Assembly (NCBI RefSeq): GCF_018736085.1
Contig: NZ_CP076134.1
Span: 124,001 to 188,000, forward strand
Reading direction: 5' to 3'
DNA length: 64,000 bases
Origin: Bradyrhizobium sediminis
Lineage (GTDB): Bacteria > Pseudomonadota > Alphaproteobacteria > Rhizobiales > Xanthobacteraceae
Shown: positions 46,481 to 57,549 of the stretch, piece by piece
How the letters are laid out: every line of letters begins with the position of its first letter
Numbering within the stretch: the stretch's first letter is position 1
Notes under the pieces: generated by a model
Told to the model about the DNA's origin: nothing
Databases searched by the model: none
The model's input: only the letters and a program-made list of their open reading frames with translations
Translations under genes and position numbers: made by a program

Positions 46481-48382
<1,902 letters not shown>

Positions 48383-48486
48383 GGTCCTCATATCCTTCTT
48401 TTTGCGGCAGGTTGGCTGGGCCCTGACGGCGCACCAATCCGAACCCCCAAACGATCAATTGCTCGCGATATTGCGACGGTGAGCCT

Positions 48487-48515
48487 CATATAGGAGGGGG
48501 GGCAGGCCCCGCAAG
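48487..48515 (-). promoter_or_regulatory. RpoH (sigma-32)-type promoter of dnaK
   Basis: On the reverse strand CTTG (48515-48512) is followed after 17 bases by CCTATATG (48494-48487), close to the alphaproteobacterial RpoH consensus (CTTG...CC.ATAT). It sits about 100 bp before the dnaK ATG. No CIRCE element (TTAGCACTC-N9-GAGTGCTAA) was seen here. Confidence 0.65.
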
Positions 48516-48572
48516 GACCGGGCGCAACCTTAGGCCCACGAAAACCCCTGCCCTTGAAAGATAGTGTCCCTT

Positions 48573-49835
48573 TCAGGCCGGGGCGGGCCGAGGGGAAGCG
48601 CGCAGCCGTACCAGCAGAAAGGCCGCAAAGAAAGGCGCGATCAGCGCCGGACCCGGCAGGTGCCAGGTCCCGAGCGCCAGTTGCAAGGCCGGGGTCCAGT
48701 AGACGAGTTGCACCAGCCGCCGGCCGGGAGAATCGAGGTTCGAGCCGGCCAGCAGCGCCACCGCGGCAAACGTCAGCGGCAACAGGTCATAGGCCAGCAA
48801 ATAGGGCGAGGCGGCGGCGGAACAGGCCAGAAACAGCGCCAGCATCAGCGGCGGATCGGCGTCCTTGCGGAACCTGAACGCCCAGATCACCGCGCCGATC
48901 GCGAACGCCGAAAACGCCAGCTGGACCGACATCGCGGCAGCAGCGGACAGATCGAGCCCGCGCAGGTTCATGAAGATGGTGGGATAGAACGGCGTCGCGA
49001 TCCGATCCGGATCCGACAGCACCAGACCCTGCACCGGCAGACCCCTTGAAACAAAATCGATCCAAACCTGCGGCCCGAACATCGCGGCAGTGACGCCGAT
49101 CAACGCCAGCGTGGTGACGGCCGCGGCCAGGAAAACCCGCCAACGGCCGGAGGCGATCAGCATGAACGGAAACAGAATCCCAAGCTGCGGCTTGATGGTG
49201 AGCAGCCCGATCAGCACGCCCGCGATAACCGGCCTGCGGTCGAGCAGCGCGAAAATCGCCATCATCATCGCCGTGGTCAGGAACGCGCTCTGGCCCGAGA
49301 TCAGGCAGAACAGGGCCGCAGGCGACAGCAGGACCGGAACCAGAATCCGCCAGTCGGCGACATGCCGGCATCCGACCGCGACGAACGTCGCAACACCCAT
49401 CAGCGTCCAGCACGCCAGCGCGGCAAGGTAGTTCAATTGCCCGAACGGTGCGGCCAGCCACATCACGCTCGGCGGATACGACCAGTTCTGGCCGGAAAGC
49501 TCCATGCCGAGGAGATCGCGGATCGCCTGGTGATAGACAGCGAGATCGTAGAACCGCCCGGGATCGGCTGACACGGCGGCGCGGCCATACATCCAGAAAT
49601 TCAGAAAGTCGCGGCCAACCGCCAGCGTGGTGCCGTCGCGCGGGATCGCCCCGCGCCAGTCGATGGTCCAGACATAGGCAGTCGACGTGATTGCGAACAG
49701 CGCGCCGCCCAGCACCGCGAAATCGCGAAACAAAGCGCGGTCGTCGCGACCAAGCCCGGGCGGCAACACCAGCGCAAGCCTGCCCGCGCAGGCGGGATTT
49801 GGCCGCGGCGCGGTCGCGACAGATTGTCCGGTCAT
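48573..49835 (-). CDS. GT87-like (DUF2029) polyprenol-phosphate glycosyltransferase
   Basis: A 420-residue membrane protein with about ten helices. ATG 49835 (MTGQSVATAPRP) is preferred over a longer opening. Signs of the family: GRDFLNFWMYGRAAVSADPGRFYD near residue 75, WSYPPSVMWLAAPFG, and LLTIKPQLGILFPFML, the K-P-Q site typical of DUF2029 proteins. Relatives add mannose or arabinose from polyprenyl phosphates to lipids outside the membrane. It is divergent from the secreted protein at 50054; acceptor unknown. Confidence 0.8.
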   Translation of the reverse strand: MTGQSVATAPRPNPACAGRLALVLPPGLGRDDRALFRDFAVLGGALFAITSTAYVWTIDWRGAIPRDGTTLAVGRDFLNFWMYGRAAVSADPGRFYDLAVYHQAIRDLLGMELSGQNWSYPPSVMWLAAPFGQLNYLAALACWTLMGVATFVAVGCRHVADWRILVPVLLSPAALFCLISGQSAFLTTAMMMAIFALLDRRPVIAGVLIGLLTIKPQLGILFPFMLIASGRWRVFLAAAVTTLALIGVTAAMFGPQVWIDFVSRGLPVQGLVLSDPDRIATPFYPTIFMNLRGLDLSAAAAMSVQLAFSAFAIGAVIWAFRFRKDADPPLMLALFLACSAAASPYLLAYDLLPLTFAAVALLAGSNLDSPGRRLVQLVYWTPALQLALGTWHLPGPALIAPFFAAFLLVRLRASPRPAPA

Positions 49836-50053
49836 GGGCTGAGGAAATGCCCGAAAAATCTTTAAGGACCGGTAATATCCCGGGAAAAACCGCCGATTTC
49901 GAAAAGCATCGGGCCCACAGGCGGGAACGAAACAGGACCCTCCCTGTTGCCGCGACGTCAAACCCGCTAAAAGCGGCACCCAAAAGCGGCCCCGCCAAGG
50001 AGCCGCGGCGGCCGACCATTGAACGGCCTCAATGCAAACCCAGTAGACTTTTC

Positions 50054-50989
50054 ATGATGCTGATCCGACTGATGTTCGCGGTTGCCCTGCTTATCCCCGC
50101 AATAAGCCCCGCCCTTGCCGCGGACCCGGTTTTTCCGCCGGGCATCAGGGTCGGCATCACGCCGCTGGTCGGTCTCTCCCGCGCCAAGACCTTCGTCGGA
50201 TTCGAGACCGAGGATCAGGCCGTCAAGGTGCTGGTGGCTGAGCTTCCGGCCGACGCCTACAACGAGGTCATGAATGCCTTCAAGGCCAATCCCGCCGGCG
50301 CCGGCGGGGTCAAGCCGGAGAGCATCGAAACGGCCGCCGGCCTTGCCTACTACACCATCGAAACCGGCAAGGATGGCACGACCACGGTGCGGCGCTATTC
50401 GATGATCCTGCCGGGCGGCACCTTCTCCGGCTATATCGCCGTGCAGGTCCCGGAAAACGCCACCAAGATCTATACCGACGACGCCATCAGGCAGATGTTC
50501 GCCTCGGCTGTGACCCGCAAGCAAGTTCCCGTCGAGGAGCAGCTTGCGCAGATGCCGTTCAAGACCGGCGAGTTGAGCGGCTTCAAGAATGTCCGCACCC
50601 TGGCGGTCGGCGGGGCCATCGTTCTCGCCGACGGCGATGAGCAAAAGGGCTTCGAGGCGGCGCCCTTCATGATCATCGGCATCGTCGGCGCCACGCCGAA
50701 CCAGCCGGAGGATCGCGGCCGTTTCGCCCAGCAGGCGGCCACCACGATTCCCGGGGTGCGCGACGCAAGGATCACGATGTCGGAGCCGCTGCGCATCGAC
50801 GGCATGCCCGGCTATGAAACCCGCATCGATGCGGTGAGCGGCAAGGACAATACCCCCGTCACCGTGGTGCAGTGGCTGCGCTTCGGCGGCCAGAGCTCGT
50901 TGCGCATCATCGGCAGCGCGCCGCGCGAGGAATGGACCAAGGCGTTTCCCCGCTTCCGCGCCGTGCGCGACGGCATTCAGCCGCGCTGA
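50054..50989 (+). CDS. conserved secreted protein of unknown function
   Basis: A 311-residue protein. Start ATG 50054 (or 50057) gives a signal peptide MMLIRLMFAVALLIPAISPALAA; the longer frame from 49691 lies over the neighbouring gene. The mature part begins DPVFPPGIRVGITPLVGLSRAKTFVGFETED and is beta-rich, with no Cys. The 218 bp upstream (49836-50053) hold both promoters but no clear motif. The end runs directly into a pncA remnant. Confidence 0.7.
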   Translation: MMLIRLMFAVALLIPAISPALAADPVFPPGIRVGITPLVGLSRAKTFVGFETEDQAVKVLVAELPADAYNEVMNAFKANPAGAGGVKPESIETAAGLAYYTIETGKDGTTTVRRYSMILPGGTFSGYIAVQVPENATKIYTDDAIRQMFASAVTRKQVPVEEQLAQMPFKTGELSGFKNVRTLAVGGAIVLADGDEQKGFEAAPFMIIGIVGATPNQPEDRGRFAQQAATTIPGVRDARITMSEPLRIDGMPGYETRIDAVSGKDNTPVTVVQWLRFGGQSSLRIIGSAPREEWTKAFPRFRAVRDGIQPR

Positions 50990-50991
50990 AT

Positions 50992-51150
50992 GAGGCGCCC
51001 GCGCTCGATGCGCGCAAGGCCGGGTTCGAAACCTACGTGATCGAAGACGCCTGCCGCGGCATCGACACCCAGGGCTCGCTGGCCAAGGCCTGGGCCGACA
51101 TGGCCAAGGCCGGCGTCAAGCGCATCCAGTCGGCGGATATTGCGGCGTAG
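50992..51150 (+). pseudogene. pncA: pncA (nicotinamidase) 3' remnant
   Basis: Two bases after the secreted protein's TGA, a frame opens that reads EAPALDARKAGFETYVIEDA followed by CRGIDTQGSLAKAWADMAKAGVKRIQSADIAA and a TAG, the C-terminal 50 residues of alphaproteobacterial nicotinamidase. No active-site Asp, Lys or Cys region is present; the missing 5' three quarters are replaced by the preceding gene. It is a deletion remnant, possibly translated by coupling. Confidence 0.75.
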
Positions 51151-51157
51151 GCTGCTT

Positions 51158-51242
51158 CGTCATTGCGAGAAGCGAAGCGACGGAGCAATCCATAGCGGTC
51201 GTTTCCGAGCTATGGATTGCTTCGCTGCGCTCGCAATGACGG
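51158..51242. repeat. palindromic repeat (CGTCATTGCGAG family)
   Basis: CGTCATTGCGAG at the left pairs with CTCGCAATGACG at the right, and GCAATCCATAGC pairs with GCTATGGATTGC inside. It is the plain form of the repeat at 36401 without the inserted hairpin module. It separates the pncA remnant from the convergent grpE. Confidence 0.75.
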
Positions 51243-51272
51243 TCTTCGAGTGCAGCGAGCCTCCGGGGACTC

Positions 51273-51869
51273 CTATGCCTGTTCCGAAGCCGCGGGCGCG
51301 GCTTTCGCGCCGCCCTTGGAGACCGCGACCAGCGCCGGCCGCAGCACGCGCTCGCCGATCATGAAGCCGGCCTGCACGACCTGGACTACGGTTCCCGCCG
51401 GCACCGACGGGTCGGGGACCTCGTACATCGCCTGCTGGAAATTCGGATCGAATTTCTCGCCGGCCGGATCGAATTTCTTGACGCCGTTTTTCTCCAGCGT
51501 GTTGAGCAGCGAGCGCTCGGTCAGCTCGACGCCCTCGATCAAGGCCTTCAGGCCGGGATCGGCGTTGGCCTTGGCCTCGGCCGGCACCGCGTCGAGCGCG
51601 CGCTGCAGATTGTCGGCGATATCGAGCACGTCGCGCGCGAAACCGGTGATGCCATAGGTCCGCGCATCGGCCACCTCGCGCGCCGTGCGCTTGCGCAGGT
51701 TTTCCATCTCCGCCAGCGTGCGCAGCATCTTGTCGCGCGCTTCGGCGGCTTCCTTGGCGAGCGCCTCCGCCGATCCCACTTCGGTATCGTCGGGCATGAT
51801 GTATGGCTTCGAAATCACGGGTTCGGCTGATTGCGCCGCGTCATCGTTCGGCCGGTTGGGATCGGTCAT
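51273..51869 (-). CDS. grpE: nucleotide exchange factor GrpE
   Basis: A 198-residue co-chaperone that releases ADP from DnaK. An acidic, disordered N-terminus is followed by a long coiled coil ([28 protein letters not shown]) and the beta domain with [30 protein letters not shown], the GrpE signature. It lies downstream of hrcA on the same strand, 195 bp away with a repeat between. Confidence 0.96.
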   Translation of the reverse strand: MTDPNRPNDDAAQSAEPVISKPYIMPDDTEVGSAEALAKEAAEARDKMLRTLAEMENLRKRTAREVADARTYGITGFARDVLDIADNLQRALDAVPAEAKANADPGLKALIEGVELTERSLLNTLEKNGVKKFDPAGEKFDPNFQQAMYEVPDPSVPAGTVVQVVQAGFMIGERVLRPALVAVSKGGAKAAPAASEQA

Positions 51870-51982
51870 GGATCGCCTTTTCGAAAAATCGCGTCGGATC
51901 GAATCTTAGGGTTTGCTGGCCGGGATATCGTGCTTTAGGCCGGGAAAATCAAGCACGACATAGCGTTTTCGAGCGAAGCATG

Positions 51983-52003
51983 CCCCCGGACTTGATCCGG
52001 GGG
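51983..52003. repeat. palindromic repeat (CCCCCGGA) in the hrcA-grpE gap
   Basis: CCCCCGGA (51983-51990), loop CTTGA, TCCGGGGG (51996-52003), followed by TGGGCACCGGTTCGCGTGAA. The same type is widespread in Bradyrhizobium-like intergenic regions. It may limit read-through from hrcA into grpE. Confidence 0.6.
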
Positions 52004-52064
52004 TGGGCACCGGTTCGCGTGAAGAAAACGCGTCAAAACAAGAAGAGCCGTATTTCGGGCCGGA

Positions 52065-53153
52065 TCAGCCGCCCAGCATCCGGCTGACGATCCGCGCCGC
52101 ATAATCCACCGTCGGGATCACCCTGGCATAGTTCAGCCGCGTCGGCCCGATCACGCCGAGAACGCCGACGATATGACCGGCGGCGTCGCTGTAGGGCGCG
52201 ATGATGGTGGAGGAACCGGACAGCGAAAACAGCTTGTTTTCCGATCCGATGAAAATCCGCACGCCCTCGGCGCGCTCGGCGCGTCCCAGCAGATCGATCA
52301 CGCCGCGCTTGGTCTCGAGATCGTCGAACAGCGATTTCACGCGCTCCAGGTCCTCCAGCGCGTGGAGATCCTCCAGCAGATTGGCGTGGCCGCGCACGAT
52401 CAATTGCCGGTCATCGCTTTCGCCGCCCGACCAGCTCGCGATCCCGGCAGCGATCACCTTCTGCGTCAATTGATCGAGTTCGGTGCGGCTTTGCGTCAAT
52501 GCGGTTTCGAGTTCGAGGCGCGCTTCGGCGAGCGTGCGCCCCCTGATCCGCGCATTGAGGAAATTGGTGGCTTCGATCAGCGCCGACGAGGGCACGCCCG
52601 GCGGCAGCGTCAGCACGCGGTTCTCGACCTGGCCGTCCTCGCCGACCAGGACCACCAGCGCACGCTCCGGCTCCAGCCGCACGAATTCGATGTGCTTGAG
52701 CCGCGAATTGGATTTGGCCGTCAGCACCACCGCGGCGGCCCGGGTCAGGCCGGACAGCCGGGTCAGGGCCTCGCCGAGAGCAGCCTCGACCGATTGCGCC
52801 TTGCCGACGGAAGAAAGCTGGTTCTGGATCGACTCGCGCTCCGGCCCGGTGAGGTCGCCGACCTGCATCAGGGCGTCGACGAAAAACCGCAGGCCGAGTT
52901 CAGTCGGCAGCCGGCCGGCCGAGGTATGCGGCGCGTAGATCAGGCCGAGCTGCTCGAGGTCCGACATCACGTTGCGCACCGAGGCCGGCGACAGCGGCAC
53001 CGAGATCAGGCGCGAGATATTGCGCGAGCCGACGGGTTCGCCGGTCGCCAGATAACTCTCGACAATTTGACGAAAGATGTCCCGCGAGCGCTCGTTGAGC
53101 TGGGCGAGCCCGGCATGCGGCGCGATCAGGCCGATCGGATCGTGGTGGGCCAC
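52065..53153 (-). CDS. hrcA: heat-inducible transcription repressor HrcA
   Basis: A 362-residue repressor of CIRCE-controlled chaperone genes. N-terminal winged helix: [31 protein letters not shown]; then the GAF-like effector domain ([19 protein letters not shown] precedes it). GroE folding activates HrcA. No CIRCE operator is visible in this window, so its targets, probably groESL, lie elsewhere. A long hairpin lies just upstream (53167-53214). Confidence 0.94.
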   Translation of the reverse strand: MAHHDPIGLIAPHAGLAQLNERSRDIFRQIVESYLATGEPVGSRNISRLISVPLSPASVRNVMSDLEQLGLIYAPHTSAGRLPTELGLRFFVDALMQVGDLTGPERESIQNQLSSVGKAQSVEAALGEALTRLSGLTRAAAVVLTAKSNSRLKHIEFVRLEPERALVVLVGEDGQVENRVLTLPPGVPSSALIEATNFLNARIRGRTLAEARLELETALTQSRTELDQLTQKVIAAGIASWSGGESDDRQLIVRGHANLLEDLHALEDLERVKSLFDDLETKRGVIDLLGRAERAEGVRIFIGSENKLFSLSGSSTIIAPYSDAAGHIVGVLGVIGPTRLNYARVIPTVDYAARIVSRMLGG

Positions 53154-53166
53154 AAAAGTACTCCCA

Positions 53167-53214
53167 GCGCATGATCCGCCAAAGTGTCAGCGGTTTGGCG
53201 ATAAGATCATGCGC
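53167..53214. repeat. long hairpin upstream of hrcA
   Basis: GCGCATGATCCGCCAAA (53167-53183) pairs with TTTGGCG (53194-53200) and GATCATGCGC (53205-53214), a 17-bp arm interrupted on one side by ATAA. It belongs to the GCATGATC repeat type also seen at 57824-57895. It sits 14 bp upstream of the hrcA start, in its leader or promoter, which may affect hrcA expression. Confidence 0.65.
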
Positions 53215-53428
53215 CACTTAATGTTTAAAGCGCGCCCGGACGCAAAACCGGCTTCCACTTTTGCTGGTCGCGCTTTCAGCCCCTAATTTGTCTATCCCGG
53301 GGGCTGGTGACAAGCAGGCATTCGCCCCAAACGGACGGCTAAAGGCCATCCAAGACCCTTGCCGCTGCCGCTTCCCCCTCCTACAAGCACCGCGAACCAG
53401 TCTTTATTGAATTTTCGGAGGATTTCTC

Positions 53429-54142
53429 ATGCGGCCAAGCCGCCGTGCGCCCGATGAACTGCGCGCCGTGTCGCTGGAACGGGGCGTGGTCAAATACGCC
53501 GAGGGTTCCTGCATGGTCAAATTTGGCGACACCCATGTGCTGGTGACGGCCACCCTGGAAGAGCGGCTGCCGCCGTGGCTGAAGGGCCAGGGCCGGGGCT
53601 GGGTCACCGCCGAATACGGCATGCTGCCGCGGGCGACGCTGGAACGCACCCGCCGCGAGGCTTCCGCCGGCAAGCAGAACGGCCGCACCGTCGAGATCCA
53701 GCGCCTGATCGGCCGCAGCTTGCGCGCCACCGTCGACCTCGAGGCGCTCGGCGAGCGCCAGATCACCGTCGACTGCGACGTGATCCAGGCCGATGGCGGC
53801 ACCCGCACCGCCTCGATCACCGGCGCATGGGTGGCGCTGGCCGACTGCATCGGCTGGATGAAGAACCGCAACATGATCAAGGGCAACGTGCTGCGCGACA
53901 ACGTCGCGGCGATCTCCTGCGGCATCTTTGGCGGCACCCCGGTGCTCGACCTCGATTACGCCGAGGATTCGGAAGCCGAAACCGACGCCAATTTCGTCAT
54001 GACCGGCGACGGCCGCATCATCGAGGTGCAGGGCACCGCGGAAAAGACCCCGTTCTCGCAGGACGAGTTCCTGGCGCTGATGGCGCTGGCGCGCAAGGGC
54101 GTGGCGCGGCTGGTGGACCTGCAGAAAATGGCCGTGGCGTGA
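53429..54142 (+). CDS. rph: ribonuclease PH
   Basis: A 237-residue phosphorolytic 3'-5' exonuclease that trims tRNA precursors. It begins [20 protein letters not shown]; conserved RNase PH segments are [37 protein letters not shown] and [28 protein letters not shown] precedes the ATG. It is followed by rdgB 36 bp later. Confidence 0.96.
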   Translation: MRPSRRAPDELRAVSLERGVVKYAEGSCMVKFGDTHVLVTATLEERLPPWLKGQGRGWVTAEYGMLPRATLERTRREASAGKQNGRTVEIQRLIGRSLRATVDLEALGERQITVDCDVIQADGGTRTASITGAWVALADCIGWMKNRNMIKGNVLRDNVAAISCGIFGGTPVLDLDYAEDSEAETDANFVMTGDGRIIEVQGTAEKTPFSQDEFLALMALARKGVARLVDLQKMAVA

Positions 54143-54178
54143 TTCGAGATCGCGCGCGCCTTGGCGTAGACTGAGATT

Positions 54179-54808
54179 ATGCATCGTCGAATCACCGGCA
54201 AGCTCGTGATCGCGACCCACAATCCCGGCAAGCTCGCCGAGATGCGCGAATTGCTGGCGCCGCACGGCGTCGAGGCGATATCCGCCGGCGAGCTCGGCCT
54301 CGACGAGCCCGACGAGACCGGCGACAGCTTTCGCACCAACGCGAGGATCAAGGCGATGGCGGCGGCCAAGGCCGCACAACTGCCGGCCTTCGCCGACGAT
54401 TCCGGCCTGGTGGTCGACGCGCTGGACGGCGCGCCCGGAATCCTGTCGGCGCGCTGGGCCGGCGAAGGCAAGGACTTCAACGCCGCCATGACGCGGATCG
54501 AGCGCCTGCTGCAGGAGCGCGGCGCCACGACGCCGGACAAGCGCAAGGCGCATTTCGTTTCCGCGCTGTGCGTCGCCTGGCCCGACGATCACGTCGAAGA
54601 GGTCGAGGCGCGCGCCGACGGCACCCTGGTGTGGCCGCCGCGCGGCAGCGCCGGCTTCGGCTACGATCCGGCGTTCCTGCCCGACGGGCACAGCCGCACC
54701 TTCGGCGAGATGACCAGCATCGAGAAGCACGGCCTGCCGCCGCTCGGGCTCGGCCTGTCGCACCGGGCCCGCGCCTTCGTCAAACTGGCGGAGATCTGCC
54801 TTGACTAG
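54179..54808 (+). CDS. rdgB: XTP/dITP diphosphatase
   Basis: A 209-residue pyrophosphatase that removes non-canonical purine nucleotides. Signatures: [18 protein letters not shown] at the start, [25 protein letters not shown] near residue 72, [17 protein letters not shown] and [11 protein letters not shown]. Operon with rph and hemW, whose TTG start overlaps the last codons. Confidence 0.96.
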   Translation: MHRRITGKLVIATHNPGKLAEMRELLAPHGVEAISAGELGLDEPDETGDSFRTNARIKAMAAAKAAQLPAFADDSGLVVDALDGAPGILSARWAGEGKDFNAAMTRIERLLQERGATTPDKRKAHFVSALCVAWPDDHVEEVEARADGTLVWPPRGSAGFGYDPAFLPDGHSRTFGEMTSIEKHGLPPLGLGLSHRARAFVKLAEICLD

Positions 54809-55994
54809 GAGCCCCCTCCCCAGCCCTCCCCCGCAAGCGGGAGAGGTAAAAAAAGACGCCTTCGGCGTCTATGTGCACTGGCCGTTCTGCCTGTCGAAAT
54901 GCCCGTATTGCGATTTCAACAGCCATGTCCGGCATACACCGATCGACGAGGAACGCTTTGCCCGCGCCTTTGCGCGCGAGATCGAAACCACTGCGGAACG
55001 GGCGCCGGGCCGCGTGGTGTCGTCGATCTTCCTCGGCGGCGGCACGCCGTCGCTGATGCAGCCCAAGACCGTCGGCGCGATCCTGGATTCGATCGCAAAA
55101 CACTGGCACGTCGCAGCCGATGTGGAAGTCACGCTGGAGGCCAATCCCACCAGCGTCGAGGCGACGCGGTTTCGCGGCTATCGCTCAGCCGGCGTCAACC
55201 GGGTTTCGCTCGGCGTGCAGGCGCTGGACGACGCCTCGCTGAAGGCGCTGGGCCGGCTGCATACCGCGCGCGAGGCGCTCGACGCCGTCGCCATCGCACG
55301 CCGCGCGTTCGATCGTTACTCGTTCGACCTGATCTACGCCCGCCCCGACCAGACGCCGCAGATGTGGACCGATGAACTGAAGCTCGCGATTGCGGAAGCC
55401 GCCGAGCATCTGTCGCTCTATCAACTCACCATCGAAGAGGGCACGCCGTTCTTCGGCCTGCACGCCGCGGGCAAACTGAAGACGCCGGACGAGGCGGTGG
55501 CGCGCGCGCTCTACGACGTCACGCAGGATGTCTGCGCGGCGCACGGCTTGCCGGCCTACGAGATTTCCAATCACGCCCGGCCGGGCGCGGAGTGCAAACA
55601 CAACCTCGTCTACTGGCGCGGCGAGGAATATGCCGGCATCGGCCCGGGCGCGCATGGCCGCCTCGATATCGAGGGCACGAGACACGCCATCGCCACCGAG
55701 AAGCGCCCCGAGGCCTGGCTGATGCGGGTCGAGGCGTCAGGCCATGGCGTTGTCGTCGACGATCTCCTCAACAGCGAGGAGCGCGCCGACGAATTTTTGC
55801 TGATGGGCCTGCGGCTGGCCGAAGGCATCGATCCCGAGCGCTACGCGGCATTGTCCGGCCGCACGCTCGATCCCGGCCGCATCGCGATCCTGCGCGAGGA
55901 AGGCGCCATCACCGTCGACGCCGGCGGCCGGCTGCGGGTGACGCAGGCCGGATTCCCGGTGCTCGATGCCGTGGTGGCGGATCTCGCGGCCTAG
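54801..55994 (+). CDS. hemW: radical SAM heme chaperone HemW
   Basis: A 397-residue radical-SAM protein. The start TTG 54801 overlaps the rdgB end and has GGAG upstream. The 4Fe-4S motif is [14 protein letters not shown] (C-x3-C-x2-C), and GGGTPSLM is present. HemW carries heme; it is often mislabelled HemN. Residues 3-15 ([13 protein letters not shown]) are encoded by an intergenic-type palindromic repeat, so the N-terminal tail is an unusual addition. Confidence 0.9.
   Translation: MTRSPLPSPPPQAGEVKKDAFGVYVHWPFCLSKCPYCDFNSHVRHTPIDEERFARAFAREIETTAERAPGRVVSSIFLGGGTPSLMQPKTVGAILDSIAKHWHVAADVEVTLEANPTSVEATRFRGYRSAGVNRVSLGVQALDDASLKALGRLHTAREALDAVAIARRAFDRYSFDLIYARPDQTPQMWTDELKLAIAEAAEHLSLYQLTIEEGTPFFGLHAAGKLKTPDEAVARALYDVTQDVCAAHGLPAYEISNHARPGAECKHNLVYWRGEEYAGIGPGAHGRLDIEGTRHAIATEKRPEAWLMRVEASGHGVVVDDLLNSEERADEFLLMGLRLAEGIDPERYAALSGRTLDPGRIAILREEGAITVDAGGRLRVTQAGFPVLDAVVADLAA
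54811..54846. repeat. palindromic repeat in the hemW N-terminal codons
   Basis: GCCCCCTCCCCAGCCCTCCC followed by CCGCAAGCGGGAGAGG; CCCGC (54830-54834) pairs with GCGGG (54837-54841). It is a diverged copy of the unit flanking the DUF559 gene (5176, 5593) and lies within the hemW reading frame near the rdgB junction. Confidence 0.65.
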
Positions 55995-55997
55995 ATT

Positions 55998-56293
55998 TCT
56001 CTGGATGTCGTCCCCGCGAACGCGGGGACCCATACGCCGTGCACCCGCGTTATGGCACGGAGGCAGAGACCTTCTGCAACAATCGACGCCGGTGATTATG
56101 GGTCCCTGCGTTCGCACTATTGCATGCACACATCTTTTGGTCGGCTAGCCGCATCCGAGAAAAGTGCGAGTCTTTTCAATGATCCCCGCGCAACCCAGCC
56201 CGAGATCGGTCCAAAACAGGGGGTCATCTAAGTCCCTGTTTTAGATTCGGTTTTTGAGATGTGTGCATGCCCTAGTGCGTTCGCAGGGACGAC
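55998..56293. repeat. paired palindromic repeat interrupted by a MITE-like insertion
   Basis: The left unit CGTCCCCGCGAACGCGGGGA followed by CCCATA (about 56009-56034) and the right end GGGTCCCTGCGTTCGCA...GGGACGAC form the same inverted pair as at 1964 and 8876. The right palindrome GTCCCTGCG/TTCGCAGGGAC is cut in its middle by the 159-bp element at 56117-56275. Confidence 0.75.
56117..56275. mobile_element. 159-bp MITE-like element with a 10-bp target duplication
   Basis: The ends are 19-bp inverted repeats, CTATTGCATGCACACATCT (56117-56135) and the reverse complement of CTAGGGCATGCACACATCT (56257-56275), matching at 17 of 19. TGCGTTCGCA is present on both sides (56107-56116 and 56276-56285), and joining them rebuilds the uninterrupted repeat. 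It has no gene. Inside, AAAACAGGG (56213-56221) pairs with CCCTGTTTT (56234-56242), followed at 56251 by five T. The mobilising transposase is not in the window. Confidence 0.85.
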
Positions 56294-56310
56294 AAAAACT
56301 TGCGTAGCGA

Positions 56311-57549
56311 TTACGCGCCAAAACTCTTCGGCGAACCGGCGACCGGCGTGCTGCCGCCGGATCCCACCTTCATGACCGCGAGGCCGCGCTCATTGGTGCC
56401 GTCGGCGCGGAACCGAAACAGCCCGTCGATGCCGGCAAAGCCGGAGGGATTGGTCAAAACCTCCGGCGAGAACCGCGCCCCGCCCTGCGTTCGCGCCAAT
56501 GCCGCGACCAGCGCCACCGCGTCATAGGCCAGCGTCGCGGTGCGCACGGGCTCGGCGCCGTATTTGGCGCGGTAGCGGCCCGAGAAACTGCGGAAGCCGG
56601 ACGGATCGGGCGCGGCATAGAGGCCGCCCTGCAGGGCCGGGCTCGCGAACACCCGCGGATTGTCCCACAGGCCGGTGCCGAGCAGCTGGATGTTGCGCAA
56701 ATTCGCACCCGCAGCGGTCAGCGCGTCGGCGGTCGCCACCACGGAATCGCCGTCGTCGGCGATGAACAGCGCGTCGGCCCCACCGAGCGCCTGTGCCACC
56801 GTGCGTGCCGGCGTGGCGCGGTCGGCGCCGTATTTCTCGAACGCGACGATGCGCCCGTTCCGGCGGCCGACCGCCTGCTTGAACGCGGCCTCCACCACAT
56901 TGCCATAGGCGTTGTCGGGCAGCAGCGCCGCGAAGGATCGCTTTCCGGTGCTGGCCGCGTATTCGATGATGCGGTTGACGTCGGATTCGGGGAGGAAGCT
57001 CAGCAGATAGACCCCGCGCCCGGCCACGCTGGAATCGGTCGAGAACGCGATCACCGAGACGCCGCGGGTGCGCGTCAGCTGCGCCGTCGACGGCACCGAG
57101 GTTGCAAACAGCGGACCGAGAATGATCTCGGCGCCTTCGTCGAGCGCCTGCTGCGCGCCTTGACTCGCGCCTTGCGGACTGCCGGCGTCGTCCTTGATCA
57201 AAAGCTGGATGTTTGGATTCTGGAATTCCGCCAGCGCCATCTCGGCGGCGTTCTTCATCGACTGCGCCGCGATGCCGGCATTGCCCGACGCCGACAGCGG
57301 CAGCACCAGGCCGACCTTGACCTGCCCGGTGCCGGCGACGGCGGGCTGCTGCGGCGGTCCGGCGGGGCCGGCATCCGAACTGAACGGATTGGAAAACGAG
57401 CCGAGACCCTGCTGCATGCCGGCGCAGGCGCCGAGCAGGGGTGTGCCCAGAATCAGGCCGAGCGCCGTCCGCCGGGTGGCTCCCGAGGGCGGAGACTTGG
57501 AAGGCCAGAACTTGGAAGGCCATGATCCGGGTTTAAGCGGCCCTGTCAT
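56311..57549 (-). CDS. LpoA-like penicillin-binding-protein activator lipoprotein
   Basis: A 412-residue lipoprotein with signal RTALGLILGTPLLGAC (lipobox Cys) and a periplasmic type 1 ligand-binding fold: VKVGLVLPLSASGNAGIAAQSMKNAAEMALAE near residue 76 and DDAGSPQGASQGAQQALDEGAEIILGPLF. The position next to rsmI (yraL) and yraN matches the E. coli yraL-yraM-yraN order, where yraM is lpoA, an activator of PBP1A. It is divergent from rsmI. Confidence 0.8.
   Translation of the reverse strand: MTGPLKPGSWPSKFWPSKSPPSGATRRTALGLILGTPLLGACAGMQQGLGSFSNPFSSDAGPAGPPQQPAVAGTGQVKVGLVLPLSASGNAGIAAQSMKNAAEMALAEFQNPNIQLLIKDDAGSPQGASQGAQQALDEGAEIILGPLFATSVPSTAQLTRTRGVSVIAFSTDSSVAGRGVYLLSFLPESDVNRIIEYAASTGKRSFAALLPDNAYGNVVEAAFKQAVGRRNGRIVAFEKYGADRATPARTVAQALGGADALFIADDGDSVVATADALTAAGANLRNIQLLGTGLWDNPRVFASPALQGGLYAAPDPSGFRSFSGRYRAKYGAEPVRTATLAYDAVALVAALARTQGGARFSPEVLTNPSGFAGIDGLFRFRADGTNERGLAVMKVGSGGSTPVAGSPKSFGA

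Noticed and set aside
51870..52064. CIRCE or RpoH promoter before grpE
   Set aside because: No TTAGCACTC...GAGTGCTAA element. A CTTGAT with ACGATAT after 16 bases is too weak to call.
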